This document shows positions 8,191-16,530 of a DNA stretch of 64,000 nucleotides, in pieces (position 1 is the first letter of the stretch; each line of letters begins with the position of its first letter). The stretch is from Streptomyces sp. MNU76 (GTDB lineage: Bacteria > Actinomycetota > Actinomycetes > Streptomycetales > Streptomycetaceae). The DNA lies in the NCBI RefSeq assembly GCF_020982545.1, contig NZ_JAJKLK010000005.1:1-64000 (forward strand), written 5' to 3'. The notes under the pieces were generated by a model that saw nothing but the letters and a program-made list of their open reading frames with translations, was not told the DNA's origin and ran no database searches. Both the position numbers and the translations under genes were made by a program.

Positions 8191-8306
8191 GCGAAGGGCC
8201 CCGGGGCTCTGCGGCCCGCGTACGAGGCGGTGGGAGCGGTGCGGTTCCTACGTTGGGATCACCGCCACCCGGTTCGGAGGCGGGCGAGGACGAGGGGACG
8301 GTTGTC

Positions 8307-9002
8307 ATGCCGGTAGCGATCATCACGGGGGCGTCGAAGGGGCTGGGCCGGGCACTGGGCGCGGCGCTGGCTGAGCGCGGGTGGGATCTGGTGCTCGACG
8401 CCAGGACCGCCGGGCTCTTGAAGGAGACGGCGGCGGAGCTGTCTGCGTACGGGACGCGGGTGGAGGCCCTGGCGGGGGACGTCACGGACGCCGGGCACCG
8501 GGCGGAGCTGGTGGCGGCCGCGCGGGCGCTGGGCGGGGTGGACCTGCTGGTGAACAACGCGAGCGCGCTGGGCGCCGAGCCGCTCGTACGGCTGGAGGAG
8601 CTGCCCCTGGACGGGCTGAGGCGGGCGCTGGAGGTGAATGTGGTCGCGGCGCTGGGGCTGGTCCAGGAGGCGCTGCCGCTGCTGCGGGCCTCGGGTGCGG
8701 GCACGGTGATCGACGTCAGTTCGGACGCGGCGGCCGAGGCGTACGCGACGTGGGGCGGGTACGGGGCCTCGAAGGCGGCGCTGGACCAGTTGTCGGCGGT
8801 GCTGGCGGAGGAGGAGCCGGAACTGCGGGTGTGGGCCGTCGATCCCGGGGACATGGGCACGGACCTGTACGCGGCGGCCGTACCGGACGACGACGATCCG
8901 CGGCCGTCGCCGGCCGGTGTGGTGCCGGCCTTCCTTCGGTTGCTCGACGAGCGGCCGGTCAGTGGCCGTTACGCGGCGCCGTCGCTGCTGGAGGGGCGAT
9001 GA
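8307..9002 (+). CDS. Short-chain dehydrogenase/reductase (SDR)
   Basis: A 231-residue classical SDR with the nucleotide-binding TGASKGLG motif near residue 7, the NNAS motif, a catalytic serine in DVSSD, and YGASK as the catalytic Tyr-Lys pair. The substrate is not predictable. The ATG at 8307 follows GAGGGGA. Its stop codon overlaps the start of the QueA-like gene (ATGA at 8999-9002), so the two proteins are co-translated. This makes an involvement in the same modification pathway possible but unproven. Confidence 0.9.
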   Translation: MPVAIITGASKGLGRALGAALAERGWDLVLDARTAGLLKETAAELSAYGTRVEALAGDVTDAGHRAELVAAARALGGVDLLVNNASALGAEPLVRLEELPLDGLRRALEVNVVAALGLVQEALPLLRASGAGTVIDVSSDAAAEAYATWGGYGASKAALDQLSAVLAEEEPELRVWAVDPGDMGTDLYAAAVPDDDDPRPSPAGVVPAFLRLLDERPVSGRYAAPSLLEGR

Positions 9003-10108
9003 CGACGGCGACGGTGCGGGTGCCCGACGAACTGCACGCGCGCGTGCCCGCCGAGCAGCGCGGGCCGGGCCTCGACCGGGACGGCGTACGCCTGCTGGTG
9101 TCGCGGGGGACTCAGGTGTCGCACCACGCGTTCGCGGCGTTGCCGCGGCTGCTGACGGCGGGCGATCTGCTGGTGGTCAACACCTCGCCGACGCTGGCGG
9201 CGGCGGTGGACGGGAGGATCGGGCACGCGCGCGTGGTGGTGCACTTCTCCACGCGGGGCGACGACGGGCGGTGGGCGGTCGAGCTGCGGGATCCGGACGG
9301 GCGCGGCACCACGCGCGCGCGTGCGGGCGGTCCGGCGGGGACGGAGGTGCGGCTGGCCCGTGGCGTTCGGCTGGTCCTGGAGGAGCCCCTGAGCGAGCGG
9401 GGGGAACGGTTGTGGTGGGCCCGGGTGTCCTCGTCGGCCGTCGCCGGGCTGCTGCGGGAGCGCGGGCGGCCCATTCGTTACGCCTACACCGAGCGGGACC
9501 AGCCGCTGTCCGTGTACCAGACGGTGTTCGCGTTGCCGTCCGAGGACGGGGCGGGCAGTGCGGAGATGCCGAGCGCCGGGCGGCCGTTCACGGCCCGGCT
9601 GGTGGCGGAGCTGGTGAGCCGGGGTGTGCAGTTCGCGCCGGTCTCGCTGCACACCGGGGTCGCGTCGGCGGAGGCGCACGAGCCGCCGTATCCGGAGCGG
9701 TTCGCGGTGCCCGAGGCCTCTGCGCGGCTGATCAACGCGGCGCGGGCGGGCGAGGGGCGGGTCCTGGCGGTGGGGACGACGGCGGTGCGGGCCGTGGAGT
9801 CGGCGACCGGGTCCGACGGTGTCGTACGGGCCCGGGATGGCTGGACGGATCTGGTGGTGACGCCGGAGCGCGGGGCGCGGGCGGTCGACGGGCTGCTGAC
9901 CGGGCTGCACGAGCCGGAGGCCTCGCACCTGCTGATGCTGGAGGCGGTCGCGGGGCGGGCGGCGATCGACCACGCGTACGAGGCCGCGGTCGCGGGGCGT
10001 TATCTGTGGCACGAGTTCGGGGACGTGCATCTGATCCTGCCGGAGACGGGCCTCACAGAGCGCATTGCGCCAGCAACGGAATGTGAAGACAGCGCCCGGG
10101 CCGTGTGA
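8999..10108 (+). CDS. QueA-like S-adenosylmethionine:tRNA ribosyltransferase-isomerase
   Basis: A 369-residue protein of the QueA family. QueA transfers and isomerises the ribosyl part of SAM onto 7-aminomethyl-7-deazaguanine in tRNA to give epoxyqueuosine. The sequence shows the early LLTAGDLLVVNTSPT segment, the FTARLVAEL segment and SLHTG in the middle, and the HEFGDVHLIL end; bacterial QueA has FxSFGDxxLI there. It diverges from the E. coli type in several places (for example MPSAGRPFTA where TxQTG-like residues are expected), as in the actinobacterial subgroup. No tgt, queG or preQ1 gene occurs in the window. ATGA-coupled to the SDR gene. Confidence 0.85.
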   Translation: MTTATVRVPDELHARVPAEQRGPGLDRDGVRLLVSRGTQVSHHAFAALPRLLTAGDLLVVNTSPTLAAAVDGRIGHARVVVHFSTRGDDGRWAVELRDPDGRGTTRARAGGPAGTEVRLARGVRLVLEEPLSERGERLWWARVSSSAVAGLLRERGRPIRYAYTERDQPLSVYQTVFALPSEDGAGSAEMPSAGRPFTARLVAELVSRGVQFAPVSLHTGVASAEAHEPPYPERFAVPEASARLINAARAGEGRVLAVGTTAVRAVESATGSDGVVRARDGWTDLVVTPERGARAVDGLLTGLHEPEASHLLMLEAVAGRAAIDHAYEAAVAGRYLWHEFGDVHLILPETGLTERIAPATECEDSARAV

Positions 10109-10153
10109 GGCCCCCCATAGGGCGCACATCACGTACGAAGGTGCCTAGGAGAT

Positions 10154-10168
10154 ACATACGGGCGGTAT
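10154..10168. promoter_or_regulatory. Inverted repeat CATAC-N5-GTATG
   Basis: A 5-5-5 inverted repeat in the gap between queA-like and the transglycosylase gene, just after another CCTAGG core at 10144-10149. Its layout fits a dimeric repressor site, but no partner protein can be named. Confidence 0.35.
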
Positions 10169-10229
10169 GAGCGGGAAGGACGGTGCGGTCTGTCCCATTT
10201 TGCCGGTTCCCGTACAACTAAGCAGCATC

Positions 10230-10385
10230 GTACGTCACACCTTTGCCACGCGATTTTGCGGCCGCTAAGAATGGCAACCGTCGCTCGACGCCGCGGGTCA
10301 TTCCGCGGCGTTTGTGCTGGAACAGCTGTGTCCCCCACCTGGCACGCAGAGCGACCTCCGCGCTATTCGAAGAGGTCCATCACTC
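10230..10385 (+). promoter_or_regulatory. Structured 5' leader of the transglycosylase gene
   Basis: The roughly 150 nt before the start codon contain a G/C-rich hairpin (CGCCGCGGG/CCGCGGCG around 10290-10312) and a 3' hairpin in which GACCTC (around 10351-10356) can pair with GAGGTC (10371-10376). GAGGT is also the ribosome-binding site, so the second hairpin would mask translation. Streptomycete cell-wall hydrolase genes often have riboswitch or conserved leaders. This one does not show the c-di-AMP (ydaO) core that I know. Confidence 0.45.
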
Positions 10386-11054
10386 ATGCTCAAGAACGCC
10401 AAGATCCCCGGCCACAGTCTCGCGCTGACCAAGACCCACAAGCTCTCGTTCGCCGGCGTGGCCGCCTTCGGTGCCGCCGCCCTCGCGTTCTCGCTGGTGC
10501 CGGCCGAGGCTCAGACCGCCACGCAGACGGTGTCCGCGGCTCCGGCGGCGTTCAGCCAGAACCCGGCCCCCGCCGCGAAGGCCAGCGTGACGAACCAGGC
10601 CGCCGACGCCGAGAAGAAGGCCGCCGCCGCTGCCGCGAAGAAGAAGGCCGAGCAGGAGCGCGCGAAGAAGGAGGCCGCGAGCCGGTCCGCCAAGCGCGCC
10701 GCCCAGGTCAAGGCCGCCGCCGCGAAGTCGTACCCGAACAACCTCGACGGCTGGATCCGCGAGGCCCTCGACATCATGAAGAAGCACAAGATCCCGGGCA
10801 CCTACCACGGCCTGCACAAGAACATCATGCGCGAGTCCTCGGGCAACCCGAACGCCATCAACGACTGGGACATCAACGCCAAGAACGGCGTCCCGTCGAT
10901 CGGTCTGCTGCAGGTCATCAAGCCGACCTTCGACGCCTACCACGTGCCGGGCACGAAGAAGAGCCAGTACGACCCGGTCGCCAACCTGACGGCCGCCGCG
11001 AACTACGCCGCCGACCGCTACGGCTCGATCGACAACGTCAACAGCGCGTACTGA
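10386..11054 (+). CDS. Secreted SLT-type lytic transglycosylase
   Basis: A 222-residue exported protein. Signal peptide residues 1-41 (cleavage near PAEAQ), then an Ala/Lys/Glu-rich helical linker (about 70-112), then a C-terminal SLT domain with the catalytic glutamate E150 in IMRESSGNPNAIN, the GLLQVI motif and the NLTAAANYAADRYG end. Such enzymes cleave the glycan strand of peptidoglycan between N-acetylmuramic acid and N-acetylglucosamine during wall remodelling. GAGGT lies 9 nt before the ATG and is involved in a leader hairpin, which suggests regulated translation. Confidence 0.93.
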   Translation: MLKNAKIPGHSLALTKTHKLSFAGVAAFGAAALAFSLVPAEAQTATQTVSAAPAAFSQNPAPAAKASVTNQAADAEKKAAAAAAKKKAEQERAKKEAASRSAKRAAQVKAAAAKSYPNNLDGWIREALDIMKKHKIPGTYHGLHKNIMRESSGNPNAINDWDINAKNGVPSIGLLQVIKPTFDAYHVPGTKKSQYDPVANLTAAANYAADRYGSIDNVNSAY

Positions 11055-11081
11055 GGCCCGCGCGGGACCTCTGATAACGCG

Positions 11082-11114
11082 GAAGGGCGGCACCCGGTGC
11101 GGGTGCCGCCCTTC
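11082..11114. terminator. Bidirectional terminator between transglycosylase and FHA-ABC genes
   Basis: A perfect 14-bp inverted repeat (11082-11095 with 11101-11114) with a 5-nt loop, between two convergent genes. Confidence 0.85.
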
Positions 11115-11133
11115 GTACGTCACTGCCCGTGGA

Positions 11134-13665
11134 CTACTTCCGCATGACCTCGGGCTCGTGGCGGCGCAGGAAGCGGGCCACGAGGAAGCCGCAGATCACC
11201 CCGAGCACGATGAGGGCGATCATGTCGAGGCTGTACGCGCCGACCGTGTGGTCCCACAGCGGGTCGGTGTCGCCGGCCTCCTTCGGCGGGCTGATGTTGT
11301 TGAAGTCCAGCGTGGCACCGGCGGCGGCGACCGCCCAGCGGGACGGCATCAGGTACGAGAACTCGTTGACGCCGGGGCTGCCGTGCAGGGCGAAGAGGCA
11401 GCCGGTGAAGACGACCTGGACGATCGCGAACATGACCAGCAGTGGCATGGTCTTCTCGGCGGTCTTCACCAGCGAGGAGATGACCAGGCCGAACATCATG
11501 GACGTGAAGCCGAGCCCCATGATCGGGATGGAGAGTTCGAGCATCACGGCGACCTTGCCCTCGCCGAAGATCAGCGCCTCGTCCGGGATCGTCCGGCTGG
11601 AGAACCCGATCGCGCCGACCATCGCGCCCTGGAACACGGTCACCGCGCCGAGGACGATCACCTTGGACATCAGGTACGCCGAGCGCGACAGACCGGTGGC
11701 CCGCTCCCGCTCGTAGATCACCCGTTCCTTGATCAGCTCTCGGACGGAGTTGGCGGCGCCCGCGAAACACGCGCCGACCGCGAGGATCAGCAGCACCGTG
11801 GTGGCCGTGCCGTTCGGGATGGGCAGATTCGTCGCCGGGTTGATCTTCCGGACCAGCAGGTCCTTGTCCGGGTCGATGAGCAGGCTCACCGCGCCGAGGA
11901 CGGCCGGCAGGATCACCGTCAGCGCCAGGAAGCCCTTGTCGGACGCGATGACGGAGACATAGCGCCGGACCAGGGTGCCGAGCTGGGAGAACCAGCCCTG
12001 CGGCTTCGGCGGACGCATCGACTGCGGCGGCGGCATGTGCACCGACTGCGGGGCGACGGCGTCGATGTCCGCGGCGTACATCTGGTAGTGCTGCGAGCCC
12101 TTCCAGCGGCCCGCCCAGTCGTAGTCGCGGTAGTTCTCGAAGGCGGAGAAGACGTCGGCCCAGGTCTCGTAGCCGAAGAAGTTCAGGGCCTCCTCGGGCG
12201 GACCGAAGTACGCCACCGAACCGCCCGGGGCCATCACCAGGAGCTTGTCGCAGATCGCCAGCTCGGCCACCGAGTGGGTGACCACCAGGACCGTACGGCC
12301 GTCGTCGGCGAGGCCGCGCAGCAGCTGCATGACGTCGCGGTCCATGCCCGGGTCGAGGCCGGAGGTCGGCTCGTCCAGGAAGATCAGCGACGGCTTGGTC
12401 AGCAGCTCCAGGGCGACCGAGACACGCTTGCGCTGGCCGCCGGAGAGGGAGGTGACCTTCTTGTCCTTGTGGATGTCGAGCTTCAGCTCGCGCAGCACCT
12501 CGTCGATCCGGGCGTCGCGCTCGGCGGCCGTGGTGTCGGCCGGGAAGCGCAGCTTGGCCGCGTACTTGAGGGCCTTCTTGACGGTCAGCTCCTTGTGCAG
12601 GATGTCGTCCTGCGGGACCAGACCGATGCGCTGACGCAGCTCGGCGAACTGCTTGTACAGGTTCCGGTTGTCGTAGAGGACGTCGCCCTGGTTGGCCGGG
12701 CGGTAGCCCGTGAGCGCCTTCAGCAGGGTGGACTTGCCGGAACCGGACGGGCCGATGACCGCGATGAGCGACTTCTCCGGGACACCGAAGGAGACGTCCT
12801 TCAGGATCTGCTTGCCGCCGTCGACGGTGACCGTCAGATGGCGTGCGGAGAAGGAGACGTCACCGGTGTCGACGAACTCTTCGAGTCGGTCGCCGACGAT
12901 ACGGAACGTCGAGTGGCCGACGCCGACGATGTCGTTCGGGCCGAGGAGGGCCGAGCCGCCCTTGGCGATCGGCATACCGTTGACGAACGTGCCGTTGTGC
13001 GAGCCGAGGTCGCGGATCTCGAAGCGTCCGTCGGGCGTCGCGTGGAACTCGGCGTGGTGGCGCGAGACCTGGAGGTCGGAGACCACCAGTTCGTTCTCCA
13101 GGGCACGACCGATCCGCATCACCCGGCCGAGGGCCAGCTGGTGGAACGTGGTCGGGCTGCGGTCGCCGTAGACCGGCGGCGCCCCCGCGCCACCACCGGG
13201 GCCCTGCTGCGGGAAGCCCTGCTGCTGCGGGACCTGTGCCGCCGGCGGCTGCTGCCAGCCCGCCTGCGGCGCCTGCGGCTGCGGGGTCTGCTGACCGGCG
13301 TATCCGGCGCTCGCGCCCTGCGCCGCGTACGGCTGCTGCTGGGGCTGCGCGACGGACGCGGCGGTGCCCGAGAGGCTGAGTCTCGGTCCGTCGGTCGCGT
13401 TGCCGAGGTGCACGGCCGAGCCGGGGCCGATCTCCAGTTGGTGGATCCGCTGCCCCTGCACGAAGGTGCCGTTGGTGCTGCCGTGGTCCTCGATCACCCA
13501 ACTACGGCCGCCGAAGCTGATCGTGGCGTGACGCCAGGACACCCTGGCGTCGTCGAACACGATGTCCCCCTGCGGATCACGTCCGAGGGTATATGCCCTG
13601 GACGGATCGAGCGTCCAGGTTTGTCCGTTCAATTCCAGTACGAGTTCCGGCACTCCATGCCCCAC
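11134..13665 (-). CDS. ABC exporter with two N-terminal FHA domains (Rv1747-like)
   Basis: An 843-residue fusion. FHA domain 1 (about 5-100, with GRD and HGSTNGTF motifs), a Gln/Pro/Ala linker (about 105-165), FHA domain 2 (about 180-255, SRHHAEF and LGSHNGTFVNG), an ABCG-type ATPase (Walker A GPSGSGKST, signature LSGGQRKR, Walker B LIFLDEPTSGLD), and an ABC2 membrane domain of about six helices from residue 560 to the end. FHA domains bind phosphothreonine, so export is probably controlled by Ser/Thr kinases, as described for Mycobacterium Rv1747. The cargo is unknown. ATG 13665 or the in-frame GTG at 13653 could be the start. Confidence 0.93.
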   Translation of the reverse strand: MGHGVPELVLELNGQTWTLDPSRAYTLGRDPQGDIVFDDARVSWRHATISFGGRSWVIEDHGSTNGTFVQGQRIHQLEIGPGSAVHLGNATDGPRLSLSGTAASVAQPQQQPYAAQGASAGYAGQQTPQPQAPQAGWQQPPAAQVPQQQGFPQQGPGGGAGAPPVYGDRSPTTFHQLALGRVMRIGRALENELVVSDLQVSRHHAEFHATPDGRFEIRDLGSHNGTFVNGMPIAKGGSALLGPNDIVGVGHSTFRIVGDRLEEFVDTGDVSFSARHLTVTVDGGKQILKDVSFGVPEKSLIAVIGPSGSGKSTLLKALTGYRPANQGDVLYDNRNLYKQFAELRQRIGLVPQDDILHKELTVKKALKYAAKLRFPADTTAAERDARIDEVLRELKLDIHKDKKVTSLSGGQRKRVSVALELLTKPSLIFLDEPTSGLDPGMDRDVMQLLRGLADDGRTVLVVTHSVAELAICDKLLVMAPGGSVAYFGPPEEALNFFGYETWADVFSAFENYRDYDWAGRWKGSQHYQMYAADIDAVAPQSVHMPPPQSMRPPKPQGWFSQLGTLVRRYVSVIASDKGFLALTVILPAVLGAVSLLIDPDKDLLVRKINPATNLPIPNGTATTVLLILAVGACFAGAANSVRELIKERVIYERERATGLSRSAYLMSKVIVLGAVTVFQGAMVGAIGFSSRTIPDEALIFGEGKVAVMLELSIPIMGLGFTSMMFGLVISSLVKTAEKTMPLLVMFAIVQVVFTGCLFALHGSPGVNEFSYLMPSRWAVAAAGATLDFNNISPPKEAGDTDPLWDHTVGAYSLDMIALIVLGVICGFLVARFLRRHEPEVMRK

Positions 13666-13894
13666 TGAGTTGTCCCCCGAATTACCCCCAACACAGGGAG
13701 TCTAGGGATGTCGAACATCGGGGGGAACTATTTCAGGCTCGACCCCCTGACCGAAAGTCGGGCCTTGTGAAGAGAACGTACGAGGGCGTCTCCCCGCCCC
13801 GTTGACGGGGTTGAAACCGGGCCGGAGAGTGGTAATCCCCCGCGAGGGGGACATCAGCGGTGCAACTCCGCGATGCGGATCGGGGGGTCCGACC

Positions 13895-15868
13895 ATGAGC
13901 GACCGGTATGTTGACCATGGCAGGCGCGTGCCGTGGGGGGACGTGGTGTTCTCCGCGATCGCGGCCGTGAGCTGGGCGTTGATCGGCATGGCCGGGGCGG
14001 CGGCGCTCGGTCTGCATCTGCTGGAAGCCGACGCGGCGGGCCAACTCGGGCCCATGACCGCGGCGGTTGTGGCGCTCGGGGCGGGTGGGTCGGTGACCCC
14101 GTCCGGCGATGTGTCCGTGATGGGCCTGGAAGGGGCGCAGGCGACCACCGCCGTCGAGATCACGCCACTGGGTGTCAGCCTCGTGGGTGCGCTCCTGCTG
14201 TCCTGGTTCTTCCTACGTTCCTTGCGCGGCACGGGAGTTGTCGTCCCGGCCGGCGAACTCCTCGCGCGCGCGGGCGCGGTGCTCGCGCTGTTCGCGGCCC
14301 TGATGGGCGGGCTGGCCTGGGCCGGGAACGCGGTCATCACCCTCGACGGCAGCCGCCTCGGCATCGACGAACAACTGCCGGGCGGCGGCGACCTCGACAA
14401 CGTCGAGATCCCCGGGCTCGGCGACCTGAGCGACCTGGGCGGCGGTCTGCTGCCGGACCGGCTGGGCGACCTCGCCTCGACCGACGCCAAGGTCGGTTTC
14501 ACGGTCGACACCGTGCCGACCGTCCTCGGCGGCCTGACCTGGTGCCTCGGCGTGCTGCTCATCGCCCTGCTGGCCTCGCGCCGCACTCCGCTGCCGCCCG
14601 GACTCGACCGGATGCACCGGGTCGTACGGCCCGCCGTGTCCGCGATGGTCACGGTGCTCCTGGTGGCGGTCCTGGCCGGGCTCGCCGCGGCGGTGTACGC
14701 GGCGGTCGGCGACCCCCACCCGAAGCGGATCGCCGGCGCGGCCCTCCTCGGCGCTCCGAACGGGGTCTGGCTGGGCGTCCCTCTCGGCCTCCTCGTCCCC
14801 TGGGACGGCGGGGCGACCGGGGCACTGGCCGACCTCCTGCCCGTCCCGCTCGGGGAACTGCTGCGCGTCGACGCGAGCGAACCCGTCACCCTCGGCCGCC
14901 TCGCCGAACTGGACGGGCGACTGTGGCTGCTCGGTCTCGCGGCGGCGCTGATGATGTTGTACGCGGGGGTGCTGACCGCCGTGCGTACGCCGTTCGTACG
15001 GGGCCCGGCTGCCACTGCTGCCGGAGGTGTGTCCGGTGCGGATGCACGGGACGGGAGCGTGCTCGGCTTCATCGGGCGCTGCGCGCTTCGGCTAGGGGTC
15101 GCGACGGCGGTGGCACTGCCGCTGCTCGTGTGGTTGACGCAGGTGTCGGTGGACGCCTCGCTGGCTCTGTTCGGCATCGACGCGTTCGACGCGGGCGTGG
15201 AGCTGCGGGGGCGGACGGCGACGGCGGTGGTGCTGGGCGCGCTGTGGGGAGCCGGGGCGGGGCCGCCGGAGCGGTGCTGGCCTGCGCGACACGGGCAGCC
15301 GGGCTGCGGGCGTCGCCGTCGGCTCGTGGGGACGGGGTGCGGGCGGGCGGGGCGACCGCCGGGCCCCGGGGCCGGCACGCCGTCCGGACCGTACACGCCG
15401 GCTACGCCGTACCGCCCGCCGAACCCGGACACCAATCCGTACCTGCGGCTGCCGGAGGAGCTGCGGGGATGCCGGGGGCTCAGGGTTCGGGGCCAGGGGA
15501 GTACGGCGAGTACGGCGAGCGTCGCCGGTCCGGGCAGGGGTCGGCTGGGCGGGGCGACGATGGGTCGGGCGGGGAGGGCCGGGGCAGGCAGGGAGGGGGC
15601 GGGCGTGGCTCCGGGGCTCCGGGGCTCCGGGGGCTCCGGGCGCAGGCTGTGCCGGAGCCCCCGATGTGTACGGGCGCCCACGGTGGCCCGGCGGTTCACA
15701 CCGCCATCCCGACGGCCGGGGCCGGGGTCGGGGTCCGGCGGGGGACCGGGACCTGGGTCGAGGCCGGGACCTGGGTCGGGTCCTGGGTCGGAGGCTGGGT
15801 CCGGGTCAGGCTCGCGATCAGGGTCGGGATCAGGATCAGGATCAGGGTCGGGATCAGGCATCTGGTAA
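13895..15868 (+). CDS. Streptophobe-family hydrophobic membrane protein, tail possibly frameshifted
   Basis: A 657-residue protein as read. Residues 15-460 hold about ten hydrophobic segments, starting WGDVVFSAIAAVSWALIG; I recognise this as the streptophobe family, large hydrophobic proteins restricted to streptomycetes with no known role. After about residue 455 the frame becomes Arg/Pro/Gly rich and ends in a long Gly-Ser repeat. Segments that look like family sequence occur in other frames: AAGAVLACATRAAG in the second frame near 15265, GPYTPATPYRPPNP back in the first near 15390, and QAVPEPP in the second near 15650. Small indels, real or from sequencing, are likely. ATG 13895 follows GGGGGG. 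Confidence 0.75.
   Translation: MSDRYVDHGRRVPWGDVVFSAIAAVSWALIGMAGAAALGLHLLEADAAGQLGPMTAAVVALGAGGSVTPSGDVSVMGLEGAQATTAVEITPLGVSLVGALLLSWFFLRSLRGTGVVVPAGELLARAGAVLALFAALMGGLAWAGNAVITLDGSRLGIDEQLPGGGDLDNVEIPGLGDLSDLGGGLLPDRLGDLASTDAKVGFTVDTVPTVLGGLTWCLGVLLIALLASRRTPLPPGLDRMHRVVRPAVSAMVTVLLVAVLAGLAAAVYAAVGDPHPKRIAGAALLGAPNGVWLGVPLGLLVPWDGGATGALADLLPVPLGELLRVDASEPVTLGRLAELDGRLWLLGLAAALMMLYAGVLTAVRTPFVRGPAATAAGGVSGADARDGSVLGFIGRCALRLGVATAVALPLLVWLTQVSVDASLALFGIDAFDAGVELRGRTATAVVLGALWGAGAGPPERCWPARHGQPGCGRRRRLVGTGCGRAGRPPGPGAGTPSGPYTPATPYRPPNPDTNPYLRLPEELRGCRGLRVRGQGSTASTASVAGPGRGRLGGATMGRAGRAGAGREGAGVAPGLRGSGGSGRRLCRSPRCVRAPTVARRFTPPSRRPGPGSGSGGGPGPGSRPGPGSGPGSEAGSGSGSRSGSGSGSGSGSGSGIW
15716..15861 (+). 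repeat. Low-complexity Gly-Ser coding repeat
   Basis: A run of short tandem units (first GGGACCTGGGTCG-like, then GGATCA/GGGTCG hexamers) that encodes Gly-Pro-Gly-Ser and finally alternating Gly-Ser at the C-terminus of the streptophobe gene. On the opposite strand it reads as Asp-Pro repeats. Confidence 0.8.
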
Positions 15869-16530
15869 GCACCGCCGCCTCCACCGGAGGAGGGCCGCCC
15901 CGCCTCCTCCCCGCCGCGAGGCCCACGCGGGCGGTGAGAGGCCCCGTGAGAGGCGGGAGTGCCTCCGGCGGGGTCGGGCCCCGGGGGCGAGCCTCCAGGC
16001 GGCCGGGGGGCAGCCAGGCGGCCCCTACAGCGGCTCGGGGCGGTGCCGCTGTAGGGCGAGGCTCCAGCTAGCCGGGCGGGAGCTGCCAGACGGCCCCTAC
16101 AGCGGCGGAGTCACGCCAGGCAGGCCCTCCGCGGCGGCGGGTCGGCAGGACGAGCCCCCGCAGCGGCTGGGCCACCCGACCGGTCCCCCACAGCCGCTGG
16201 GTCGGCCCGAGTGGTCCCCCACAGCGGCTCGGCCGACCCGAGCGGCCCCCTACGGGTGGCACGGTCAGCCGGATGGGCCCCGGCCATGAACGGGGCCGCG
16301 CAAGGCGGGGCCCGAGGCACGTACGGGACCATGTCAGGCATGCGCTCCGGCCTGCGGCGACCGCGCGGCGGCGCCCCTGGGGGCCGGCAGCCGCATTCAC
16401 ACGGGAGCCGGCCTCCGAGGTGTCGTGCGGGATCCCGGTGCGCTTCAGCCGCCGGTAACCCAGTGTTTTCCGTCCGCTGGGCGGACCTCAGGGGCAAAAG
16501 GCACGGGACGCCGGATACGGTTGGCCCATC
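15869..16530. other. 662-bp gap with repeated CCC(T/A/G)CAGCGGC-type elements
   Basis: No convincing gene. The gap holds a perfect 12-bp inverted repeat, CCCTACAGCGGC at 16023-16034 with its complement at 16045-16056, and further related elements near 16096 (CCCCTACAGCGGC), 16156 (CCCCCGCAGCGGCT), 16187 (CCCCCACAGCCGCT), 16217 (CCCCCACAGCGGCT) and 16244 (CCCCTACGGG). The last copies are spaced by about 30 bp. From 16270 to 16530 I see only a short GTCCGC/GCGGAC hairpin near 16472 and the serB promoter box TACGGT at 16516-16521. Confidence 0.65.

Noticed and set aside
10230..10385. c-di-AMP (ydaO) riboswitch before the transglycosylase gene
   Set aside because: The conserved ydaO core I know is not present.
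11158..13668. 836-codon plus-strand frame opposite the FHA-ABC gene
   Set aside because: Mirror of a well-supported ABC exporter; composition artefact.
13702..15861. Minus-strand frame starting with Asp-Pro repeats
   Set aside because: Antisense of the Gly-Ser repeat and streptophobe gene; no start signal.
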